Position numbers and translations under genes: made by a program
Notes under the pieces: generated by a model
Database searches by the model: none
Seen by the model: only the letters and a program-made list of their open reading frames with translations
Told to the model about the DNA's origin: nothing
NCBI GenBank assembly: GCA_022393335.1
Contig: JAJEKB010021191.1
Location: 1,023,646-1,087,645, forward strand
Length of the DNA: 64,000 nt
Source: Macrotrachela quadricornifera
Taxonomy: Eukaryota > Rotifera > Eurotatoria > Philodinida > Philodinidae
Direction: 5' to 3'
Shown: positions 46,716-58,298 of the stretch, piece after piece
Position numbering within the stretch: position 1 is the first letter of the stretch
Layout: each line of letters opens with the position of its first letter

Positions 46716-49029
46716 TTGTGCTGATTTCAAATCTGACGTAAAACATCGTTTACTTCAGCTGGGTACCTTACTCACGAAAAAACACCGATCAAATAGTACC
46801 ACTCTATAGAGCTTTCTAAGGGCTATTGAACTAGGTTCAATTCAGAGTGGATCCCTATCAACTCGAAACCAACGATGGCCAGCTAGTCACGAATACTCGC
46901 ACTCCAGATAAACCATCTTGAGAATGTCATCCATACAAAAACTCAAAGGAACAATATTTTCTAACAAGTGTATATGCCATTCGATAGAGGAAAGAAAGAG
47001 CTTTCATTTAATATTTAATTCAAACTGAAAGCGCACAACATAAGTGCAAAGACTTTTCACATGGTCGGCATACACTATGGTCCTTTAGGACTCAGGTGAC
47101 ATCGATTTTCCAGTCAGCGATGTACAGTCAAAATCAAGCGAAAATGTTTCAATTGACTAAAAAGTAATTTCTGAGATCTCTGGTGATATTTTGAGAAGGA
47201 TAAAAATGATTTTGAAGAGGGGACCATTTGCGCCTCTTAACACCCCCCTCCCCATCCTTTAATTTCAATGTCCCATACAAGAACAAGTCATTACAGAATA
47301 AGTTATTCTTTCTTTTTGTAGATATTTTTATAACCTATCCTATCATTTAACTTTTTACAGACTAATTATTATGTCCAAATACTAGTGACCACATTTTTCA
47401 TTTTCAAATTAATATTTCTTAACTATTCGCTTGTACTTCTCTTACTAAAAACATTACCTTGTCGCATTAAATTATATTTTCTTAGATGCTCACAAAGAAG
47501 CAGGAATCGAAATCTAGATAATAGCAGTTAGTCTCCAGTTCTTTTCGATGCATGTTGATCCTCTCTATCTCATTCTATTTCTGAAACTACCATTTATTTC
47601 AATTATTCTATATTCATTAAAAGTAAATAATTCATTTCACTTTCTATTTTAGATATATAGCTAACCCTGGAGATTACCATTTTCTCAAAGATACGAAACG
47701 CATCGACAAAATCAAAAACTCTACATTTTTACCGATTTTCTCAAAGCACATTCTTCAAATCACTGAATCATGACAAAAAATCGGTTGCTGAAAAGCAAGA
47801 GTTGAGAACTAGCAGATTGGTGTGTCTCTTCGTCAAAGGATAAATTAATCTGTTTTCCAATTGATTTACACCCACTCTCACCCTCACCTCTCACCATTTC
47901 GAGAACTCTGGGTTGTAGAGATGATCTAGATCTCGAGCTTGGATTGTTGTTGAGAGTTGTCAACCCAATGACGACTCTTATTGACATCTCATTTAATTTG
48001 AGATTCTTCGATTGTCTTCTTTTACAGATCATTCAGATTCCGAACTCACCTGATGATGAATAGATTAAGCCCTATTCGAAATGCGTCGTAACTAGCTTGA
48101 AGTTTTTCTGTGAAATCTCGCTCCCATCCACACCCTCAAAAATCTCCCACTGCGGGTTGCTAGAAAACTATTCGCCGGTAAAGAGAGGCATTCGTACTAA
48201 TTGTCAATAGCCACCTTCAACAGAACCCGGAAACCATGATGCAAGGGAGGTAGTATCCTGTTGTAGTAGGAAGAATCGATGATGGCAAGCATGTCAAAGA
48301 CGTAGAGTCACGAATTCTGCCAGCGATCTCAACGAGCTTACTTTTTTTTTTACAGTTTGATGCACGGTGCTTCAAGCGGGAAGTCGTTCCATCCTATACT
48401 GTAAAAAAAAGGCTTTAATGGATGTTGCCAACTAAACTATCATTTTTCATCTATTACGCAATTAAAGAAGATTTTGTCGCCTTTGTTATAGCTCTTTGTA
48501 GCGTGAACTGACATACTGCGCTCAAACCCTTCAGAGATTCTAGAACTCCAGCGAAAAAAAGGGACACTTGCTTCACAATCGACTGAATTTTACACGTCCT
48601 TTTTCATGTTCTCCTCTGAAACGAGAGAGCTTTGTACTTTTAGTGAAGAATCTTTATTAAACAGGCAAATGTATGTGCTCTCAAGCTGCTGCAACACATG
48701 ATTGTCCATATAGAATGAGTAAAGAGTATGGCATTATTTTTATGAATTGTTTGTGAAAGAAAGCTTTTAGCGACAGTAGATAAAACATTACTTACTACGT
48801 ACATTCTATCTTGCGGAGGCATTTTTCAATATGAGATGAGCTTTTTATAAATAATTGTTTCAAAGTATCATTTCTTTTAATCGAATGTTTTCTCGAAAAA
48901 ACATCGAAGAAAAATATAATTTTGGTTCCTTTGGTTTTTCTTTAGATTGGCGACGACGACTAAGTAGCGTTGCCAACGATGCCTACGAATTTTACCGGTA
49001 TTCCTGAAATTGGATCATCCACGTAAGAA
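46716..49029. other. long intergenic stretch
   Basis: No recognisable gene. It holds a CACTCTCACCCTCACCTCTCACC tract at 47873-47895 and a small inverted pair around a TTTTTTTTTTACAGT/ACTGTAAAAAAAA motif near 48340-48410. Minus-strand open frames here overlap repeats or lie opposite to exons. Confidence 0.35.
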
Positions 49030-50004
49030 GAGAGAACACTGTTCACAACTGAGCCAATCCATTTTGATTCTAGAAGTAACGGTAAATCTTCAAAAAAATG
49101 GCGTAGAGTAGGCTTAGGTCTGACATTGGGCCTTTGTGTGGTAGCAGCATTCGTCGTTCCTGCTGTAGTAGTCACCATACTTTCAGCAACAACTTCAGGT
49201 AACATTGGCTCCTTTTAACGACTTGCATAACCAGATCTTTTCTAATGGGTAAGCAACACCTTAAAATTTTGATAAGATGAGCCAAAATCACCGTACATAA
49301 AGACAGTTATCAGTAATTTTCTCGACAGTGCACATGCGCCGCTCACCAATGTACTTCGTGTTTACATCACTAGTTTCGATGTATCTACGCTGGTATTGTT
49401 TGAGTCTTCTGTATCCGTTCAATATACATGGTGTAAACCCAAAATAGAGGCAAGTCATATACTACTAATTGTTTTCACTAGTCTTTATCTGGTCTAGTAG
49501 TTGAAGTTTGAAAATAAAACATTACCATTCTTATATTCCACAATCAGAAATAGTTTTAATCGATTTTTGTGATTTTCGCAGAAGTAACCACAACGATAGC
49601 AACGACAACAACGACTGCAACTACAACGACCAGTGGAACAACAACGAGTACCTCAGCGACTACGGTCACGACCACCACTACAAGAACGACCACAACTACG
49701 GCAACGACATCGACTGCTTCAACAACTACAACAAGTAAATGAAAATTTTGATTGAAATTTATCATTCTTGGTTCATGACGGTTGTATTCTAGCGCCTAGT
49801 TGTCATCTGTGCTCTGGATCATCGTATGCGGCTTCTTGTAGCTCATGCTCAACATCGGGCAATGGGTGCACAATAAGTTGCCTCTGTAATCCGATATCAG
49901 GCTCCGCTGTCTCCACAAGTATAACAATAACACCAGCTTTTGGTAATGGATGCAGTCTTGGAAACAATAACGGAAACCTTCAATGTACCAGCTATTGCAC
50001 ATGA
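49030..50004 (+). CDS. type II membrane protein with Thr-rich stalk and cyanovirin-N-like lectin domain (5' end uncertain)
   Basis: Three exons are visible: about 49030-49198, 49582-49734 and 49793-50004 (stop TGA at 50002), joined in phase 1. The first gives a short basic cytoplasmic part (KSSKKWRR) and one membrane helix (LTLGLCVVAAFVVPAVVVTI), so the C-terminus is outside. The second is an almost pure Thr/Ala/Ser stalk of 51 residues, mucin-like and probably O-glycosylated. The third has ten cysteines and a pattern SYAASCSSC ... SVSTSITI ... GCSLGNNNGNLQC. This resembles the repeat of cyanovirin-N homology (CVNH) domains, which bind mannose-type glycans; only about one half-repeat to one short domain is present. 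The first exon may start further upstream; no convincing initiator methionine was found before the frame closes near 49027. It is probably a surface lectin. Confidence 0.55.
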
Positions 50005-50439
50005 TCATGATCGAATGAATGGTCTATCAAGAACCACTCCATCTATCTGCTACTATTACGTTTTTGAAACAATCTTTTTTCCATCACAGTAATTTGACCG
50101 AATAAATACCGTATCTAAATAACTGGTGTGTACTTCACTTGAGATGGTAAACGATCGAACATGAGTAAACGAGCCGACTTCCTAAGTTATGCAGATCTGT
50201 CGAACGGTTCAAAGTTATCTTACAGTGTAGAATGATCGGTCGCGTTTGCTAGGGAAAAAGATTATTCTCGTGCAAACAAGTGTGTTTTTCACTGCATATC
50301 TTCATACCACACTTCGTTCAATGAACTAGAGCGAACATACTAGATGATCAATCAAGAATCTTCCGAAAAAGAGAAGATTAGCTTTCACTGTAAAAAAAAA
50401 TACGAATAATAGTCTTCCTTTGTTCTTTAAAATTGTGCT
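50005..50439. other. intergenic, 3' flank
   Basis: AT-rich flank downstream of the lectin-like gene; nothing recognised. Confidence 0.4.
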
Positions 50440-51560
50440 GATAAATGGTAGCAAGGTTTGTATCGTAGTAATAAACCCTGTAAGAGTTTATTAGCAATAG
50501 CGTTGATCAAACCATAGGTTTATCATGAATCAATGGGTATATGACGACTGTTTAAGAATTTCTTATTTGACCAATTCATCACAAAAAAATGTTTCTCAAT
50601 TAATTACAGTATATTACTGTAAGCTTTCAAGATATAGGTTTTTTATTATGCAGTACAGGGTTCATTACCCTACTTTTCTTCCAAAGAGTATATCCGTTCA
50701 CTTTCACGCAGAGTATCCTACCCTTCCCAGACTCCGTTCATTATTCTACGCATAGGAGTATATTCTTCTATTTTGTTTTTAGTCAAACTGGTTCGGTATT
50801 TTACGTAAATACTATGCGTGATATCTTTTCTCTAGCAAGGGTTTATTGCGTTACTGACACGTGCCGAGTTCTCTACCCTTCCATTATCAAGGGTAGTTTT
50901 TTCGCCGTCAAAAGTTTGATTCAGATCTTTTTGCATTAAAATTGGTTTATTGTTGTAGGAGTATGGATTTAACCTTTTTTTCTTTCCTTTGAAAAATTTA
51001 TTATATTACCAAGAAGAGTTTATCCTACTGTTTTACCCTTCAACTGGTTTATCACTCTGCCGAGAAGAGCATATCCTCCTACTTTTTCGCTCTGTGTTTA
51101 TGATTCTTCGAATAAGAGTTTATCCAACTAATTGTTCCTTCGAAGACTTATTGTTCTATGGAAACAGATTCATCCTAATGTGCTTTCTTTGAAAAGGTTT
51201 ATTGTTCTACCAACAAGAGTTTATTCTACTGTCACTTTCTTCGATGGATTTATTATTATGCGTTTAACAGTTTTTGCTACTGTTTCTCCTTGCAAAAGGT
51301 TTATTCTTCTACGGATAAAAGTTTACTCTTGAGGGTGAGGGTGAGGGTATATCCTAATACTTTTTCCCTCAAGATGTTTGTTAATCTATCGAATAGGATT
51401 TATTCTATTACTTTTTCTTTCGATGGGTTTATTATTCTACGATTAAGGGATTTATATTGCTATCTCTTCTTATTCTATGGAGAGGAAAATTTATTCTAGT
51501 AACCTTTCTGTCAAAGGACTTATCATCCTACAGTCAGTAATATATTATTCTACCGGTTTC
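50440..51560. repeat. ~1.1-kb degenerate minisatellite, ~50-57 bp unit
   Basis: The unit is roughly GGTTTATTGTTCTACC, AAGAGTTTATCCTACT and a T/C-rich spacer with TTCGAAA. It repeats about twenty times with wide divergence and small indels. Several short open frames cross it only because stops are rare in this composition. A TGAGGG tract interrupts it at 51330-51349. Confidence 0.7.
51330..51349 (+). repeat. TGAGGG tract, three perfect hexamers
   Basis: TGAGGGTGAGGGTGAGGGT sits abruptly inside the minisatellite, replacing expected unit sequence. Confidence 0.8.
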
Positions 51561-54423
51561 TTGAAACTAACTTTTAACTCTCCGTTCAATGTTAACTATT
51601 TGTCAGCTTGTATGATAAACTTAATTGATAGATAATTATTGATACGGAGGTAATGAAGAGTGTAAATATAACATTTCACGTTTTCAAATCCTTTTTGAAT
51701 AAGAACTAGTATCACATATGTCTTGTTCTTGTTTTCTATCCGTATGTCTTTACAATACTGCTGATTAACATTTATCCGTAACGGTTCCACAGGTAATGAA
51801 TTAACATCAATATATGTCAATTTTTGTGATTAAAAGATGTCAACAATCTATAGATTATTTAATTGAAGAAAAGAATGTTGATGACGTTGTTTCGTGTGAA
51901 ATAGTATGTCATTTGATATCTTGACAAGACTACAGGTGCGAGACATCATAGAGATAATTTCATCCTTCTATTAGAGATGATTTATTGACTAGATAGTGAA
52001 CGATAGAAGAAAATGAGATCTTATCGGAAAAAATTATCATCATTCAGTTCTAAGTGTTTGTTGTTTATTTAACATGTAGACGAAATCTCAAGTACTAACC
52101 ATCACTTTCGTCAATTCTGAATCGTCATCCTTCTTCTGTATCGAAAGCTAATTGTCTAACAGTAGTGCCCATTGATGATTCAACATCTTATCAATGTGAT
52201 GTTGTTATAGACCTGAAATCGTTTTTTATGAATGGTTTTCGAGTTCCTCTAGTAGCCAGCGTCTCATTTAAAGATATTGACGGTAGAATTTCACATAAGT
52301 TTCATGTAAAATTTCCATATCACTAACTTTATGCTGTTGACATCTTTCATGATCCTATTGCAACTTTCGGTATCACATCGAGTATGACTGAAAATAAATT
52401 CATCAGCACGTATTGAGATATAAAATATCAATACTATAATCGTCTTTCGCGTATTAAAAATCGATGCTCTATTTGCATTTTCAACGAATGATTATAAAAA
52501 CTCGCATCATGTGCCTTTATTGCTGATGCTACTCTTGTTTATCAACGTATGTTCGATAATATTTTCTTTCATATGATCCAGTGAGTTATTGTAAATATGT
52601 AGTTATTGAGATAAATCATATTTATTCTAGGAATATGCAAAAAAAACTTCAGCAAAATGTTCTCTCTTCGAAGTATATCAGACTACGGCGAATTTTCATC
52701 TAAGTCAAATAGATCTTGTTTCACACAGCTTCGAAATGTGAGAAGAATTTCCATCTTCTTACTATTAAGCGTTTTAGTTTCCGATAAAACAATTCATATA
52801 AAGAAGACAACAAATTTCTTTAGCTAAAGCCATTCAAACAACTATACAATTTCACTATTGGGTTGTTTTCAGATGATGCGTTATTCAACATAGAAACGAT
52901 TTAAATATGTTGTTAAGGTCGTTATGTATTTTTCAAAATTAAGTTGTACAAAAATAAGTATGTCAGGTCTATTTCACAGTTCAGAATGAAGTATTTTACT
53001 TTCGAGTAATTCTTATACGAAGATACTTCAGAGAAAAAATGAGATAACTAAACCTTGCAAATATACAGAGAATATTGTCGTTCGAAATAGCAAGTAAAAT
53101 ATCTAAGATCAGGCTTTAGACGCTTAACTAAACAAAATCTCGATGAAACAGCACAACATGATCAGTGTACACAGGTAAATTACAACTGAACGTACGTGTT
53201 GAAAAGGTTTCTCAAAGTATTATCAGCCGTCTTATATCGAGTTACTTGGTTATTAATTCCCTCGACTGTAGGGAGGGTCATATGAAAAAAATAAGTTTGT
53301 ATCTGGCTGGCTGTCAGGGTCAAAAGAACATCAAGGTCAAAAAAACATTGTCTGAAATATTATGAGGCATTCCTTTTTCACATGTGCCTCCTGAAAGGTT
53401 TTCGGGGTCGCGGAATCGAATGGCACTATCAGTTTTGGGAGTTTTTGAAATCATTTTTTTCTTTCGACCGAAGTGAGGTTATATGAAAAATACTACTAGG
53501 ATTTCGTGGGTATGTTGACTTGTGCCAGGTTAAATAAGCACAAGATTACAAAACCATTTTTTGCAATCTGAAGAAGGACCCGATTAAAATTTTTTGATGT
53601 CGCAACTTTGAACCAAGTTTTTTTTGGTGGACTCGTGTTTGATATAATCGGATATTTTCGGGCTCGCTTTGTTCAGCAGTTAGAGTTTTTGAAGTAAGTA
53701 GTGAATCCATAAAAAATTTTTGATTTTGTGCTTTCAACCAATAAAAGTGTTGGAGCTGAAAAAGTCACTCAATCATACATTTTCAATGTTACGCTTAGGA
53801 CATTTGAGATTTTCTTACGCAGAAAATTCAATGAATCAGAATTACGGGAGCTTACGCTGCTTTGTAATTACACTTTTTAGGTCTAAATTTCAACTAATGA
53901 TGAGTTTTCGATGTCAAATTCTTCACTAATTACATTAGTTTCAGACTGGATGTTTAAGTACTGAGAAATCTTTTAGTGGGTTATGTAAATAACGTTGTGC
54001 AGCTAGGGTGTCTAGACTGATCGTACAGAAAAATTGGAGAACCGCAAGGATAAATGAGATAGATTGAATAGAGAAAGTTACTAAGAAGGAAGAAGTAGGG
54101 ATGCACAGAGGAGAGGCTAATTGTTCATTTCTATTTCTAATTAAAATTAAGTATGGTCGAGACTAATTAGGGATTGTTCAAGTAGAATTAAATCTACCAG
54201 GGTGCACCCCTAATCGTCTCCTCACTTTTGAATCGAGTATATGCCAAAGTGATAGACTTCAATGGGGTATTAAACGCCTTCAAAGGATTTGGTTTCCAAG
54301 ACCTTTCAAGCAGGGATATACAATTATAGTATTACTAGTTTAGCTATACTACTCCAGTAATATATATAATATCTTTAGTAAAATCTTTCAACCTAGAGAT
54401 CATATAATATAAATAACTTTATA
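51561..54423. other. intergenic; one possible decayed coding fragment
   Basis: At 52108-52325 the plus strand reads protein-like sequence (DSTSYQCDVVIDLKSFFMNG and FKDIDGRISHKFHVKF) with an in-frame stop directly after and more stops downstream. I do not recognise the family and treat it as a likely pseudogene fragment. The rest holds short frames without motifs. Confidence 0.3.
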
Positions 54424-54431
54424 GTTGCACA

Positions 54432-55963
54432 TAGTGGCGTAACCACGAGGTGGGCTGGGGTGGGCTCAGCCCACCCTAGAATGGCTTGAGCCCACCCCAG
54501 AAATTTTCTGATTCTCGTAAAAATAGAATTGTTTATTATTTCCGGAGCACTTGTGAACAGAATGAGCGACGTGCATCAGTTCATCCTATTTAATATTAGA
54601 CATTTTTTCGATCGAAGGCGAAATGATGGGTGATTTCTGGAACCGACCGAGGAATTGATGGGCTTTTTTAATGAAAGAAATCATTGCCTCACTTCTTACT
54701 ATGATAAGTTTTTGATTTGATGATAGCAATCTTAGTATGCGTTCAGGAAGAACTACGTAAATTCTTTTGTTTAACTCGGATTATTGGTCTGATTGAGAGC
54801 GAACTTCTGTTCAGTAAATGTAATAAGGAATCTCTTGCTACTGCTTTTAGTGAGGATCTTGAACCTAGCCGCCTATGGCGACATTGTGTCCAGAACTATA
54901 TTTAATTCTGTACAATACCTAGTAATTTGATCATGCAAAAGTGTTCTCGTTAATAACTCATCATACAGACTACAAAGGTTCTTGCCTCATTCTGTTGAAT
55001 TTCACAATAAAAAAGCGATTTCGAATTTTACTTCTCAAAAGTCGCTGACTGGAAATGTCAGGCGCATTAAAGCCATCTTTAATACAGATTTTATTCATCT
55101 TAGGAAATATGATCCTGCGAGTAGAGACTTTGCTTGTGAACCTATTTGTGATAGCAGGGACGAAGGTTTTATTTCAGCAAAGTTTTATCGCAAATTCTTG
55201 TTGGCTCTCTGCGTTTGCTTTTTTGATCAGAAATATAGACAGTTGCGAAATGGATTACTAATCTCAAGAGGTTATTCTAAATTGGGCTTATATCTGTAAA
55301 ATTCCGTGAAGTTCTTTGGAAAAATTTACTGTTCAACAAATATTTTTCGCTTGGAAAAAGTTTCTAGGACATATTGTAACAAATTTTATATAAAGACTCT
55401 AAAAGACAACCATCGCAACGGAAAAAATGACGAGCATATCAATACTATATTAGATCTTGATGACACTTCCAGTATACTCAGACCGAGTTTTATACCGCTC
55501 ATTCTATTACAAAATTTGACTTCGTTCTAATTCTGTTTGATTACATTTTTAAAGCACTTTGAATGAAAAAAGTTACACTTCTGTTAAGTGTTTCATATAG
55601 AATCACTGTGCTCCTCAGATCGCCTGGAACTAGTTTTGCATGCCTACGTTTGGGTTGAAACATCCTGTTGGAATCATCTTTAACATTTGTTGAGATCTGA
55701 ATCATTAACTGAGATGTTATTCACTGTGACCATGAACATGAAAGTACTGTTTTATGACCAAATGAAGACTTGAAGGACGCATCCTTAGAACTCATAAACT
55801 GTTGCAATACCGATCTCAAACGACTCGTCTGGTTCAACTAGACCGTAGACTAGCTTTCGTTTCGATAAAACAAAAACTACAATAATTGGCGCTACCTTTA
55901 TGTACTTTTCAAAAATGTCCGGGGCTGAGCCCACCCCAGCCTCAAATCCTGGTTACGCCGCTA
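54432..55963. mobile_element. hAT-family element, 1532 bp, with 8-bp target duplication GTTGCACA
   Basis: The left end is TAGTGGCGTAACCACGAGG and the right end, read inward, TAGCGGCGTAACCAGGATT. Both are followed by GGCTGGGGTGGGCTCAGCCC-like sequence. GTTGCACA is present on both outer sides (54424-54431 and 55964-55971). GTGGCGTAAC-type ends with 8-bp duplications are typical of a hAT lineage. Interior frames at 54717-54905 and 54982-55299 show no recognisable transposase core, so the element is a deletion derivative or carries unrelated filler sequence. Confidence 0.85.
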
Positions 55964-55971
55964 GTTGCACA

Positions 55972-57584
55972 GTTATACTTTGTTCTAAAGGTTGTCTGTA
56001 CCTTTCTATAACCAAGTCGATCGGAAAACGTTGTTAGCTATATTAATATCAAAAGCTTGTTATATTTTAGTTCAAAACTATATGAAAGTAAAGGAGAGAA
56101 AAGAATTCGCATTTGAAGTCAAATTTGTGGTTAATACTAAGTTAACAAACAATTAATAATTAGTTTTAATTTTTTTCCTATAAAGTTTGATCCAAGATGG
56201 TCGAAGATCAATAAATGAAAATTGAGTTGATTTGTCAAATAATTAATAGTAAATAATAGAAACTGTCTCTAGTAAAACTCCATCAGAGACAATTGATTAT
56301 GAGAAATTGAAAACTGGAGTTAGTTTTTCAATATTTTGTAGGTATTAAATAATGAGAAATTAGTAAATCATCGTTTGTAATAAAACTTCACTGATCGTTA
56401 TCACGTGTAGAAAATACGAATTGAAAGTAGTAAAAATGTTAATCTGTTCGATATTGATTCTAATATAAACAGTTTTCTTTGTTGATTACTATATGTCGAA
56501 TCTTTGAGTGAAATTTATAGAAAAATATGTAAAAAACGAAGCGACTGATTGAAGTTTTGCTGTTGAGTCTCCATAGATATCAACCGTAGAATTATATTCC
56601 AAAATAGACAAAGATCTTTCTTAGACTATAATGTGTTGTACTATATTTGTAGCAATACTTAAATAGTTCTCTTTTTTTTTAGTTTTTTCTTAACTAGCGT
56701 ATTAACCGATACCCAGTAGCTTTTTGACAAAAACTTAAACGAGGGGCATTCATTGGCTTCAAAACTGAACTAATATCGATCGATATAGTGACGTTAAATA
56801 TGAAAACGGCTAATGGTAAATGGCCGACCGAAGAGAGGCCGATGAACGACTAGACGTTGACTTAAAAGCTTTATCGTAAGTACTATAAGTGAGAGTTGAG
56901 GCACCTTGAGAAAATGGAGAATTATTTGATTCTTGAGGCAAAATAATTCTTTATTTGACATTTGACGTAAAAACGGCATATTCATTAAAAGACTTCTGAG
57001 TCCTAATATGACATTATTTGCTTGATATTTTTCGAATTTAAGATTGATTGTTTTAGTTTTATAAATCATAAAATGTGGGGAATTTGTTCAAACTAAGCTA
57101 GCGATAGTGTCACATTTGTCAACTATTTATCTATCAATGATTCTCGAAATAGATAGAATAGATCCAATCGAGAGTTAAGCGAGTCACATTTGACGAGCAT
57201 TACTTGTTGTTTCTCATACGCATAAAATAAAAATTAGGAAATATAGACTCAGATTGTTCAAGCAAAACCATATTTATTGGTTGAATTGTTCAAATGTTAT
57301 TCACAATTTTTCCAGGCAAACCTTTAAAATACCTTCTATAGGAAACTTATGAGAAGAATCTTCTCGAAAGGTTAATAAACTGAAAGAAGATTAGAAAAAT
57401 TGAGTATTTTAAAAATAAATATCTCAATACAAGAGTATACATTTTCAATGAAATTGTCTGATCATTTTGAATTCTACTAAACTTATTTTTAGGCAAAACT
57501 TCTTCTTGATATTGATTTTCTTCAATTTATAAATTGTTCATGTTATTTTTTCAATCGTACTTTTGTAATTTGCAGCATACTGAT
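55972..57584. other. intergenic, nothing recognised
   Basis: AT-rich sequence. A 91-codon minus-strand frame at 56794-57069 has no motif I recognise. Confidence 0.35.
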
Positions 57585-58030
57585 GCACTAAAAATTTGGA
57601 CCATTTTTAATTTCGTATATATCTCAGCTTGAGTAAATGATAAAAACTTGTTTATTTTTGAAAAGATGCATCTTGAAAAGCTCTACAAAATCTGTATAAA
57701 GAAACTGTGCTGACTTGCTCTGTCAGTTTTTCTCATAGTGCTATGTTCCAACGTTTTAAGTATGAGAAAAATCCATTTATTTTTGCCTTGAGGATTTATT
57801 GATATTTCTTGTGTAGAGATATTCAGGGTACATTTTTGAAAAAAACTGAGATGTTCTCTGGAGATCATTCATTTTGACAATGCGAAAATGCGTCAAAACA
57901 AGTTAGTCCAGTTTCTTTATGCAAGTTTTGTAAAGATTTTCAAGGTACATCTTTTTAAAAACAAGCAAGACTTTATTATTTACTCAAGCCAAGAAATATG
58001 CAAAATGAAAAATGTCGTGAAACTTTTGAT
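57585..58030. mobile_element. foldback MITE with ~120-bp arms
   Basis: The left arm contains CTTGAGTAAATGATAAAAAC (near 57629) and AAAAGATGCATCTTGAAAAG (near 57660). The right arm, read on the minus strand, contains CTTGAGTAAATAATAAAGTC and AAAAGATGTACCTTGAAAAT. The elements pair over about 120 bp around a ~180-bp centre. It lies directly upstream of the promoter of receptor gene 2. Confidence 0.65.
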
Positions 58031-58147
58031 ACATTCCGTACACGTTTTGAAGTTGGAAACTTATTATTATTATCGATTTAAAAAATTTATTGCTTTCCTT
58101 AGAAATCTAAGTTGGAGCCGCTCACAGCGAAGTGCATACATACCGAT

Positions 58148-58284
58148 ATTTACAAGTGATAAACGTCATAAAATTGATAAAACAAATGGAAATAACGAAA
58201 GAGATAAGATTCTAACGACATTGTGAAGAATATAAAAAGTCAGGTTTTTTTCTGGTTTTAACAAGAGTAGACACTTAAAACAAA
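58148..58284 (+). promoter_or_regulatory. conserved promoter region of PPC-like receptor gene 2
   Basis: Counterpart of 42099-42240, with the TATA-like AATATAAAAAGTCA at 58230-58243. The homology shows that the whole transcription unit, not only the exons, was duplicated. Confidence 0.6.
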
Positions 58285-58298
58285 AACAACTTTCGACT

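Noticed and set aside
47760..48032. 90-codon minus-strand frame
   Set aside because: It spans a CCCTCACC hexamer tract and shows no family resemblance.
48960..49205. 81-codon minus-strand frame
   Set aside because: Opposite to the membrane-helix exon of the lectin-like gene, whose plus-strand splice signals and phase are better.
49556..49765. Val-rich minus-strand frame
   Set aside because: Antisense of the Thr-codon-rich stalk exon; ACN codons read backwards give Val and similar residues.
50440..51560. CRISPR-like array
   Set aside because: The units are degenerate and contiguous without unique spacers, and the genome is eukaryotic.
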